NCBI GenBank assembly: GCA_023270185.1
Contig: JAGLCY010000096.1
Coordinates: 1 to 40,862, forward strand
Source: Candidatus Krumholzibacteriia bacterium
Lineage (GTDB): Bacteria > Krumholzibacteriota > Krumholzibacteriia > LZORAL124-64-63
Direction: 5' to 3'
DNA length: 40,862 nucleotides
Of the stretch, positions 16,584 to 24,820 are shown one piece after another (position 1 is the stretch's first letter; each line of letters opens with the position of its first letter). A model generated the notes under the pieces. It was given only the letters and a program-made list of their open reading frames with translations, searched no databases and was not told the origin of the DNA. A program made the position numbers and the translations under genes.

Positions 16584-18524
16584 ATGCTACCGATTGAATC
16601 GATTGCCGCACTGATTTTGGTATTTGCGCCGGGGGCCATTTGGTCCTTCCCTGTGTTTCGGAATTACGGATTCAGGTTCTCCGATAATCTGGTTTGGTGG
16701 TTGGCCGGTATTCAGGCGGCCGCACTTTCGACCTTATGGGTCGAGCGATTTGAATTTTTTACCTTCGTTTGTGTTTTTCTGACGTTCATGGTGCTTGTCA
16801 CGGTTATCCGACTCAGGGTGGTCGAAGATCGGTCCGCCAATTCCGACCTGACCGTCAGCGATGGATTCCTTGCCTCATTGATCGTCGTCGCCATATGGGT
16901 CCCGGCCAACGTCTATGCGGATGTGCCCAGAATAATCGATTCCCTCACCTATCACCTGCCGATGGCGGCCCAGTGGGTACAGACCCGATCGATTATGGCC
17001 CAGGACAGCGGGGTATGGTTCTATCCTGGCGGCTATGAATTGCTTACATCGGTGTTTTTCTTGATCGGGAGCGGAGACTTCCTGTGGTTTGTGCCGGACC
17101 TCCTCTCCTGGACCCTTCTGGTCGTTTCGATCCACAGTCTGTTTTCAACATTGGGGGTCAATCGGAACGCCTCCTCCCTCATGGTCGGAGCCATCGTCCT
17201 TAGCCCGGTGGTCCTGGTTTCCCTCTCCCGCGGATACAATGACCTGTTCGTGGCCGCGCTGGCCGTTTCGGCGGTAACGGCCTTCGCGCGCGCGGAACTC
17301 CAGGACAGTCGGCAGGCCCGGGCCACGGGATTGGTGTGCCTGGGTGCATTGGTCTGCACGAAATATTCCGCCTTTCTCCTGGTTCTGTTCCTGATTCCGT
17401 TTGTCGTCTTACGAAGGGGAAAAACATTTAGGCCTTTCGGGTGGCTCGAAACGTTCGCTATTATTGTGGCCGCCGTATTGTTGATGAGTTTCCCGTTGCG
17501 CAACCTCCTGATCACCGGGAATCCGATTTTCCCGGTAGGTGTCAAGGGCCTGATTCCGTGGGGAGATACCAGCCTCCTGGTGGCCAGTGTTCCGAAAATT
17601 AGCCCTGAACAATTGACTTCGACGGCCTTGATCCACCATCCGTGGGCCGTCTGGCGAATATTCTTCAGGGAGTTGGGGGAGTGGGCGGCGTTCCTGCCGG
17701 TGCTGGCCGCGCTAGCGGTGGCCTTCCGCCTTTTCAAGAATAGGGTTTTACATCTCGGCCGGATTGATTGTTTCGTGTTGGCCGCCGCTTTCCTGTCGTT
17801 GGTTGGGTTCATCACCCAACCCCTGGTCGTGGATAATCACCCTGGTTCCCTGGCGACGATATCGAGTGGAGTTTCCCTGCGATTCGGCCTGACCTGGATC
17901 ATTTTGGTGGCAGCGTGGTTCTTTTCAAAAATCCCGGTGCGCTTTTCCCTTATCACCGCTTCGGCCCTGTTTATCCTTCCTTTTGTGATCAATGATTTGT
18001 TCCAATACGCCGTGGTCATCCTGCTTGCCAACTTCGTGCTGTACCTGATCGGTCGGTTCTCCGGTCCTCGAATCACCTATGCGGGATTCCTGGTTCCCCT
18101 GGCTCTGGCGGCCGTGCCCCTCGTCGCGGATCACGCGAGACCCTTGCAGGCGGCCAATGCCTACACCGTTGCCTACATTTCCCAGGTCAAGTCGGGGATT
18201 GCAGAACACGTCCAGCAAAGCCGCTGTTCGCAGGTGATCATCCTTAGCACGGGCCTGAAGGCGTGGCCGCTGATCGGTCATGATTTGAAGAATCGGGTCG
18301 TGCAGGTGGGGATGTCACAGCCCGCCGAAGAATTCCGGCAACAGGCGAATCTTCACGATGCCACGATGATCATTGTCCCCAGGTTTATCCAGGATGGCAA
18401 GTGGCCGTCCCCGGGGAGGCCCTTCGCTGAAATGGAGCGAATAGGCCAGATTCTTGGGCCAGAATGGCGCGTTGGTTACGATGACGGCGTCGTCATCGCG
18501 TACACGAGAGGTAATGAGATTTAA
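16584..18524 (+). CDS. Polytopic membrane protein, GT-C-type glycosyltransferase-like
   Basis: Many TM helices. 'ADVPRIIDSLTYHLPMAAQWVQTRSIMAQDSGVWFYPGGYELL' is typical of GT-C/PMT-like proteins. Confidence 0.65.
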   Translation: MLPIESIAALILVFAPGAIWSFPVFRNYGFRFSDNLVWWLAGIQAAALSTLWVERFEFFTFVCVFLTFMVLVTVIRLRVVEDRSANSDLTVSDGFLASLIVVAIWVPANVYADVPRIIDSLTYHLPMAAQWVQTRSIMAQDSGVWFYPGGYELLTSVFFLIGSGDFLWFVPDLLSWTLLVVSIHSLFSTLGVNRNASSLMVGAIVLSPVVLVSLSRGYNDLFVAALAVSAVTAFARAELQDSRQARATGLVCLGALVCTKYSAFLLVLFLIPFVVLRRGKTFRPFGWLETFAIIVAAVLLMSFPLRNLLITGNPIFPVGVKGLIPWGDTSLLVASVPKISPEQLTSTALIHHPWAVWRIFFRELGEWAAFLPVLAALAVAFRLFKNRVLHLGRIDCFVLAAAFLSLVGFITQPLVVDNHPGSLATISSGVSLRFGLTWIILVAAWFFSKIPVRFSLITASALFILPFVINDLFQYAVVILLANFVLYLIGRFSGPRITYAGFLVPLALAAVPLVADHARPLQAANAYTVAYISQVKSGIAEHVQQSRCSQVIILSTGLKAWPLIGHDLKNRVVQVGMSQPAEEFRQQANLHDATMIIVPRFIQDGKWPSPGRPFAEMERIGQILGPEWRVGYDDGVVIAYTRGNEI

Positions 18525-19049
18525 GCCATCTGTTCTCTCTGTCCCTCCTTTTTATTCATCCGAGTGCCCTAGCCTACGAATCAGGCTCATTGATCCTGTA
18601 GGACTCGACCCCGAGTAGTTCATGTCGTGTGTAGGGAAGTGTCGTCTTGGGATAATATGGCCAGTAGGTGGCGCGAGGGAGACCGACCCATCAAATTTAC
18701 CCCGAAGACCTCGAGGCTGAGTGACTACGCAGCCCTCCTGGTGTAGCGGTGATGCAGGCCACCGAGGAGCGGTGACGATCTGTTCGATGCCCTGTAACTA
18801 CCATTTAATCCATCTGAGCGTCCTACCCGGGATTTCACCCCCGTCTCTTGTCAAAACTCCATTTTTGTTCGTTTTGGGGGATGTGGCTTCAGTTTTCCTT
18901 TGGGGATGCAAAAAAATTGTATATTATTGTTTCCAAGGGTTTGCGGAGCCGGGCGACAGATGCCACTCCGCCGATAGAGTTTGAGAAGAGATTCTGCTTT
19001 GCTGCAGGGGCGTGGGGATGCCTCGAAAACCTCTCAGACTTTCAGAATC

Positions 19050-19088
19050 TCTCAGAATTTGTGTCCGCCGATCGGATCTGGTTAACAG
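19050..19088 (+). repeat. Short repeat TCTCAGAATTTGTGTCCG-N12-GGTTAACAG
   Basis: Same register as 16282-16320. Confidence 0.5.
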
Positions 19089-19109
19089 CGACGACGGCGC
19101 GTCCATGGA

Positions 19110-19251
19110 ATTCCCCCGACAGTCGGGGGAACCAAGGTTCGGCAAGCGAATTAATTGCCGAGCCAATTTGAAGCACAGCGGATCTGCCGGAAAAAGCTGG
19201 CGATCCTGAGTGCTTGGTTTAGTCGGCACGCCGACATTTGGAGAAAAGACC
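19110..19251 (+). promoter_or_regulatory. Structured 5' leader RNA copy A upstream of an RRM gene
   Basis: Aligns without net gaps to 32220-32361 (constant offset 13110). Four hairpins: 19113-19129, 19136-19164, 19186-19201, 19222-19235. Confidence 0.75.
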
Positions 19252-19572
19252 TTGAAGAAGATCTACGTGGGCAACCTGCCCTTCAGCGCGACCGAAGACG
19301 ATGTCAAAGAACTGTTCGGTCAGCACGGCACGGTTCACTCCGTGGCCCTGATCATGGACCGTGAGACCGGCCGCCCCCGCGGTTTCGGTTTCATCGAAGT
19401 CGATGACGAAGCCCTTTCCGCCATGATCCAGAACCTGGACGGCAAGGAAATGGACGGCCGCGCGCTTCGCGTGAACGAGGCCCAGGACAAACCCCGTGGT
19501 GGCGGCGGCGGCGGCGGCGGCGGCCGTGGTGGCTACGGCGGCGGTGGCGGCGGTGGCGGCGACCGTTGGTAG
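19252..19572 (+). CDS. Glycine-rich RRM-domain RNA-binding protein A (TTG start)
   Basis: 'MKKIYVGNLPF' (RNP2) and 'RGFGFIEV' (RNP1), with tail GGGGGGGGGRGGYGGGGGGGGDRW. The track start at GTG 19210 is not conserved: paralog B has an in-frame TAA at 32329-32331. Confidence 0.93.
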   Translation: MKKIYVGNLPFSATEDDVKELFGQHGTVHSVALIMDRETGRPRGFGFIEVDDEALSAMIQNLDGKEMDGRALRVNEAQDKPRGGGGGGGGGRGGYGGGGGGGGDRW

Positions 19573-19604
19573 GTTAGTCAGTCAGCCCATGGGTTGATGA
19601 TTGG

Positions 19605-19639
19605 AACCCCGCTACTCATTGAGTGGCGGGGTTTTTTTT
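19605..19639 (+). terminator. Rho-independent terminator of RRM gene A
   Basis: AACCCCGCTAC-TCATTGA-GTGGCGGGGTT followed by a T-run. Confidence 0.9.
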
Positions 19640-19678
19640 GGAATTTGAGATGGAATATATTTCGTCGGTTTTGAGTAA

Positions 19679-19764
19679 ACCTGGTGAGCCAATTCGCCCA
19701 AAATGATCTCTATGTTGATCTCGTTTTCTCAGAAACCGTGAAAGAAACTGTTTTCGTTCAACAA
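19679..19764 (-). repeat. Intergenic dispersed repeat copy (related to 14404-14489)
   Basis: TTGATCTC...TCTCAGAAACCGTG...CTGTTTTCG shared with 14404-14489 at matching spacing. Confidence 0.6.
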
Positions 19765-19910
19765 GCTGGGATTCTTTCTGTTCCTGCAAGCTGAAACGGG
19801 ACAAGACATGAAAAGGGCTACTTCTCAAATACTTTGTTTGGGGATAAACCACATCGATGTGGTAGGCCAGGGCCAACTGCCGGGCCTTCGGGTTGTAGCG
19901 ACATAATTTC

Positions 19911-19940
19911 TTGACGTGAGTACGAAAAAACGTATATAGT
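19911..19940 (+). promoter_or_regulatory. Candidate sigma70 promoter TTGACG-N18-TATAGT for the TetR operon, overlapping inverted repeat ACGTA...TACGT
   Basis: TTGACG at 19911-19916 and TATAGT at 19935-19940, just upstream of the GTG start at 19971. Confidence 0.6.
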
Positions 19941-19970
19941 ATAGTACGTACCCAAGCAAATGAGTAATAT

Positions 19971-20543
19971 GTGAGTACACGAAATAAAATTCTACATTCG
20001 GCCCAACAACTATTTGGCCGGTATGGACTTAAAAAAGTCACAACCGATGACATTGCCCGTGAGGCCCAGGTCTCCAAGGCGACGATTTATAAAATCTACA
20101 AGAATAAACAGGCCATTCTGAAGGACGTGGTGGGTCACGAAATGGAAGTCATGTTGGCCAGCATCAGAGGCGCGGTCGATGCACAGGATACGGTTGAGGG
20201 GCGATTGCGTGCCCACCTCGTGACCAAGATCAAAACCGTTCATCAACTGATCAATCTGTACAACGTGACTAACGAAACGCTGGCCGAGCACTGGGGGCCG
20301 GCCCATCTCATGCGGGAGATGTTTATCCAGGAGGAGTCTCGGATTCTGGAGGAAATAATGATCAAGGGTATGGAAACCGGGGAGTTGGAAATCGCGAATG
20401 TGAAAATCACCGCGAGTTTCATGGTGATCTCACTTCAGTCCCTGGAATCCCCATGGGCCATCGAGGGATTGAATGTGACCGTGGAAGAACAGGTTGAGTT
20501 CATGCTGGAGTTGATGATGAACGGTCTGCGGAAAAGGAATTAA
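19971..20543 (+). CDS. TetR/AcrR family transcriptional regulator
   Basis: 'RNKILHSAQQLFGRYGLKKVTTDDIAREAQVSKATIYKIYKNKQAILKDVV'. Confidence 0.9.
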   Translation: MSTRNKILHSAQQLFGRYGLKKVTTDDIAREAQVSKATIYKIYKNKQAILKDVVGHEMEVMLASIRGAVDAQDTVEGRLRAHLVTKIKTVHQLINLYNVTNETLAEHWGPAHLMREMFIQEESRILEEIMIKGMETGELEIANVKITASFMVISLQSLESPWAIEGLNVTVEEQVEFMLELMMNGLRKRN

Positions 20544-20558
20544 CAAAGGAGAGAGCTC

Positions 20559-22046
20559 GTGAAGGCACTGCTGATTTACCCTGACTATCCCGATACCTTC
20601 TGGGGTTTTCGCAGCGCTCTGAAGCTGGTTGACAAGAAAGCCAGTGAGCCACCGCTGGGCCTTCTAACCGTGGCCGCCTTGCTGCCCGCCGATTGGGATC
20701 TGAAACTCATCGACATTAAAGTGGACGCGCTGGATGACTCCGACATCCAGGGGGCTGACCTGGTTTTCATCAGTGCCATGTCGATTCAAAAAGATTCGGC
20801 CAAAGACGTTATTGCTCGCTGCCGCCGACTGGGAGTCAAAACCGTTGCCGGCGGTCCCCTGTTCACGACCTGCCCGGAAGATTTTCCTGAAGTTGATCAC
20901 CTGGTTCTGGGTGAGGCGGAGATCACCTTGGCTCCGTTCCTGGAGGATCTGGCCAATGGCGCCGCCCTCCACATATACCGGACGGACCGGCGACCGGCCA
21001 TCCGGCGATCTCCCTTGCCGCGTTACGATCTGATAGATATCCATCAGTACGCAACCATGGACCTCCAATACTCCCGGGGCTGTCCTTTCGACTGTGAGTT
21101 CTGCGATATCACATCCCTGTTTGGGCACAAGGTTCGGACCAAGAGCACTTCCCAGGTTCTCAGGGAACTCCAGAACTTCTACGCCATGGGTTGGCGTGGC
21201 ACGGTGTTCTTCGTCGATGACAACTTCATCGGGGACAAGGTTCGACTCAAGCAGGATATTTTGCCGGCCATCATCGAGTTCATGAAGGCCAGGGACTATC
21301 CCTTCGGACTCAGTACCCAGCTTTCCATCAATCTGGCTGACGACCCGGAGCTCATGCAGCTCATGCGGGAGGCCGGATTTGCAGGGGTTTTCGTGGGCAT
21401 CGAAACCCCGCACGAGGGGAGCCTGGCGGAATGCGGCAAGGTGCAGAACGAGGGGCGTGATCTGCTTGATTCGGTGGCCAGGATCCAGAAGGCCGGCCTG
21501 GAGGTCAAGGCCGGGTTCATCATCGGGTTCGATAGTGACCCCAATACTATTTTTGAACAGATCAGTCAGTTCATCGCCGCCTCGGGCATCGTCACTGCCA
21601 TGGTCGGGTTGCTGAACGCGCCGCGCGGCACTCGCCTCTATCAGCGCCTGAGTCGGGAAGGCCGGCTCCGGCAGGAGGCCACCGGTGACAATACGGACTG
21701 CTCCTTGAATTTCGTGCCGAAAATGAATCCCTCGACCCTCATCTCAGGCTACAAGCAAGTGCTTAAAAGCATCTACTCGGCCGGTCCTTATTATGATCGT
21801 GTCGGGAGTTTTTTGAAGAAGTTCACCAAGGCCGGTCCCCGACGGCGATTGGGGCGAATCCAGCGCAAAGATGTCATCGGCCTGTTTCGCTCGATCTACA
21901 CTCTCGGTCTGCGCGGAAACAGTCGGCGGCAGTACTGGCGGCTGTTTTTCGAAACCCTATTCCTGCGTCCCCAACTCTTCTCTTTGGCCATGACCTATGC
22001 TGTCTATGGGCACCACTTCCGTTCCGTCTACAGGGAACATCTGTAG
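20559..22046 (+). CDS. Cobalamin-binding-domain radical SAM protein
   Basis: N-terminal B12-binding-like region, 'YSRGCPFDCEFCDIT' CxxxCxxC motif, and a C-terminal extension typical of DUF4070-type members. Confidence 0.9.
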   Translation: MKALLIYPDYPDTFWGFRSALKLVDKKASEPPLGLLTVAALLPADWDLKLIDIKVDALDDSDIQGADLVFISAMSIQKDSAKDVIARCRRLGVKTVAGGPLFTTCPEDFPEVDHLVLGEAEITLAPFLEDLANGAALHIYRTDRRPAIRRSPLPRYDLIDIHQYATMDLQYSRGCPFDCEFCDITSLFGHKVRTKSTSQVLRELQNFYAMGWRGTVFFVDDNFIGDKVRLKQDILPAIIEFMKARDYPFGLSTQLSINLADDPELMQLMREAGFAGVFVGIETPHEGSLAECGKVQNEGRDLLDSVARIQKAGLEVKAGFIIGFDSDPNTIFEQISQFIAASGIVTAMVGLLNAPRGTRLYQRLSREGRLRQEATGDNTDCSLNFVPKMNPSTLISGYKQVLKSIYSAGPYYDRVGSFLKKFTKAGPRRRLGRIQRKDVIGLFRSIYTLGLRGNSRRQYWRLFFETLFLRPQLFSLAMTYAVYGHHFRSVYREHL

Positions 22047-22060
22047 GAGGAGATAGAGTC

Positions 22061-23168
22061 ATGAACGGCATGCCCGGGCTGAAAATCGGATCCATGGAAA
22101 TCAAGCTTCCCATCATCCAGGGCGGTATGGGGGTGGGGGTTTCCCTTTCAGGTTTGGCCGCGAGTGTCTCCAACGCGGGGGGGGCTCGGGGTTATTGCCG
22201 CGGCCGGTATCGGGCTCCTGGAACGGGGAAAGGCCCACGACCTTAAAAATGCCAATCGCCGTTGCCTGGCAAGGGAAGTCCTGCGTGCCCGGAAAGTGAC
22301 CAAGGGTCCAGTCGGCATCAATCTCATGGCTGCGATGAGCGATTTTGACGATCTGATCGCTACCTCGATGGAGGTTGGTGTCGATGTCGTTTTTGTGGGG
22401 GCCGGTCTGCCCCTGAAGATTCCCACTACCGTGACCCTGGAACAGCTCCGGGAATCGTCCACTCGATTCGTTCCGAAAGTTTCCTCCGTACGGGCGGTCG
22501 AATTGATTCTGCAATACTGGAGTCGCCATTACGGCCAAGTGCCGGAGGCTTTCGTTCTGGAAGGGCCCAGGGCGGGCGGACATCTTGGTTTCAAAAAGGA
22601 GCAACTGGGAGACCCGAAATTCTCTCTCGAGAAAATGTTGCCGGGGGTGGTGCGGGCCGTGGCGCCCTACGAGGATAAGTGGGGCAGGCGCATACCGGTG
22701 ATCGCCGCGGGAGGGATCTATTCGGGTGCGGATATTTTCGCCTGCCTCGAACTGGGGGCCGCAGGAGTTAAGATGGGCACCCGTTTCGTGGGCACCCACG
22801 AATGCGATGCCCATCCGAACTTCAAGGAGGCCTACCTGCGTTGTGAAGAAAATGATCTACAGATCATTGATAGTCCGGTCGGTTTGCCTGGCCGGGCCAT
22901 CGGCAACAAATACCTTTCCGATGTGGCCAAGGGAGTCATGAAACCCTGCCGGTGTGCGTGGCAATGCCTGAAGACCTGCAATGTCAGGGAAGCGCCGTAC
23001 TGCATAGCCTGGGCACTTAAGCAGGCCAAAGAGGGCGATTTCCGGAATGGCTTCGCGTTCGCCGGCAGCAACGCTTTTCGGGTGAAGAAACTCGTTTCGG
23101 TGAAGTCGTTGATGACCTCGCTCGTTCAGGAGTTTGAGACTGCGGCTTTACAAGCCAGCTGCCCATAG
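22061..23168 (+). CDS. Nitronate monooxygenase / 2-nitropropane dioxygenase-like flavoprotein, interrupted by a single-nt frameshift at G8 (22177-22184)
   Basis: 'MKLPIIQGGMGVGVSLSGLAASVSNAGG'-type N-terminus in one frame; 'LGVIAAAGIGLLE...FVLEGPRAGGHLG...IPVIAAGGIYSGADIFACLELGAAGVKMGTRFVGTHEC' in the next frame. Confidence 0.85.
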
Positions 23169-23576
23169 CCAAAACCCTATAACTCTCCCCGCCAACCTCC
23201 AATTTCCATCCACGCCCACCTTCTTAACATAATTCTGCCCCCGGGGGGCATCCCGGACCAGGATTCTTCCATTAAATACTTCCATGTTTTTATTTGGGGT
23301 TTCTAAACTGAACTTGCCTTTTTCCAGATATCTCGATTGTGCTACAGGCCGATGCCAGATTAATTAGGTGACAGATTCCCTCTCCTGGCCCGGACACGGT
23401 CCACAAACGGGAGGAAAATGTCATGTCATTCTGGAAGCCAACCAAGACCAAGAAAAGGGAACCCCGGCCCCAATGCACAGACACAATTTCAGAAGCACAA
23501 CCGAAGGAATTCAGGAAATAATTGGATCATTCTATGATTTATTGGATAAAAATAGCTGGTAATTATCCTAAAAATC

Positions 23577-23605
23577 TTGACAGGGGCAATTTTAATTGCT
23601 TTAAT
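23577..23605 (+). promoter_or_regulatory. Near-consensus sigma70 promoter TTGACA-N17-TTTAAT with palindrome GCAATTTTAATTGC in the spacer
   Basis: Direct reading of the sequence upstream of the Fic gene. Confidence 0.75.
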
Positions 23606-23677
23606 GGCTAAAAACTGCCAAAAAAGAGCCGAAAAACGGAAAATGAGCTAATGATTGGGCTACATGCGGAGGGACCT

Positions 23678-24724
23678 ATGAAATCTCTGACCCCCGAATT
23701 TTTGGACGCTCTCACTTTCAGCGATCGGCAGATGGCCTCATTGGCTCTGATCGGCACATTTCAAGGAAAGCAGGCACTTTACGGGGAGCAGCTTCCGGAT
23801 ATCCTCAAGGCCATGCGCAAGATTGCCCAAGTGGAATCGGCCGAGTCATCCAATAGGATTGAAGGTATTGAAGCTCCACGAAAGCGCATTCAGGGTATCG
23901 TTCTGGAGAGCACGAACCCGGAAAACAGGCCCGAGCAGGAAATTGCAGGGTACCGGGATGCTCTGGCTTTGGTCCACGAGTCGGCCAAGGAGATGGATTT
24001 CTCGATAGGTGTGATCCGACAACTGCATACAGTGATGTATCGTTATCTCCCCCAACCTGGAGGGTCCTGGAAACCAACGGACAATGAGATCATCGAACGC
24101 AATTCGGATGGTTCGCGGGTCGTTCGCTTCCGCCCGGTTTCAGCTGTGGGGACACCCCATGCGATGGAGGATCTGACACAGGGCTTCAAGCGGGCGTTCC
24201 ATTCCGAAGAGCGCCCCGGCCTCATCGTGGGGCCGTTGGCTGTTCTCGATTTCCTTTGTATCCATCCTTTTTCGGATGGGAATGGGCGGACCTCCCGGTT
24301 GCTGACTCTTCAGCTTCTCTACAAAATGGGGTTCGAAGTTGGGCGCTTCATCAGTCTCGAACGTGTCATTGAGGAGTCCAAGAAAACTTATTACGAGGCC
24401 TTGAGGGTCAGTTCAGAGGGGTGGCACGAAGGAACTCATGATCCTCATCCCTGGTTGAACTATTTCTGGGGAGTTCTCATTAGAGCCTACTCGGAATTTT
24501 CGGACCGGGTCGGGGCACTAAACCGTGGGGCGGGAGGAAAAGCAGCTCAAGTGCGCAAGGCCGTCAACCGTATGACCAGACCATTTTCCTTGTCGGATCT
24601 TCAGGCTGAATGCCCCGGTATCAGTCTGCCTACGATCAAGCGGGAGTTGGGTGCAATGAAGGAAGAGGGCTTGGTCATGCTCACAGGGCGGGGACGTGGA
24701 GCCAAGTGGAGCCGGTTGGACTAG
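23678..24724 (+). CDS. Fic family protein (class II-type N-terminal inhibitory motif, C-terminal winged-helix-like domain)
   Basis: 'HPFSDGNGRTSRLL' Fic motif, 'SSNRIEGIE' inhibitory motif, GGAGGG Shine-Dalgarno. The track ORF starts at 23651. Confidence 0.95.
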   Translation: MKSLTPEFLDALTFSDRQMASLALIGTFQGKQALYGEQLPDILKAMRKIAQVESAESSNRIEGIEAPRKRIQGIVLESTNPENRPEQEIAGYRDALALVHESAKEMDFSIGVIRQLHTVMYRYLPQPGGSWKPTDNEIIERNSDGSRVVRFRPVSAVGTPHAMEDLTQGFKRAFHSEERPGLIVGPLAVLDFLCIHPFSDGNGRTSRLLTLQLLYKMGFEVGRFISLERVIEESKKTYYEALRVSSEGWHEGTHDPHPWLNYFWGVLIRAYSEFSDRVGALNRGAGGKAAQVRKAVNRMTRPFSLSDLQAECPGISLPTIKRELGAMKEEGLVMLTGRGRGAKWSRLD

Positions 24725-24820
24725 GCCTTGATATGTCGAAAAAAACCAGATGTATCGACATGTCACCCATCACGGCAGGCTCAACTTGCCGCGACATCGT
24801 GTTCGCGCAAAACCAGACCA

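Noticed and set aside
18721-18830. tRNA-like string (TGGTGTAGCGGTGA ... TTCGATGCC)
   Set aside because: T-arm and acceptor stem do not pair and no cloverleaf forms by hand folding. tRNAscan-SE would settle it.
19490-19565. GGC/GGT repeat tract as a microsatellite or CRISPR-like repeat
   Set aside because: It encodes the glycine-rich tail of the RRM protein, conserved in the paralog; not an independent repeat element.
19616-20077. 153-aa minus ORF overlapping the RRM terminator and TetR promoter
   Set aside because: Overlaps a strong terminator, dispersed repeat, promoter and TetR start; no recognised domain. Probably spurious or a decayed fragment.
24728-24765. Inverted repeat GATATGTCGA...TCGACATGTC after the Fic gene as a terminator
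   Set aside because: Imperfect stem with no following U-tract in either orientation; could be an operator, but unsupported.
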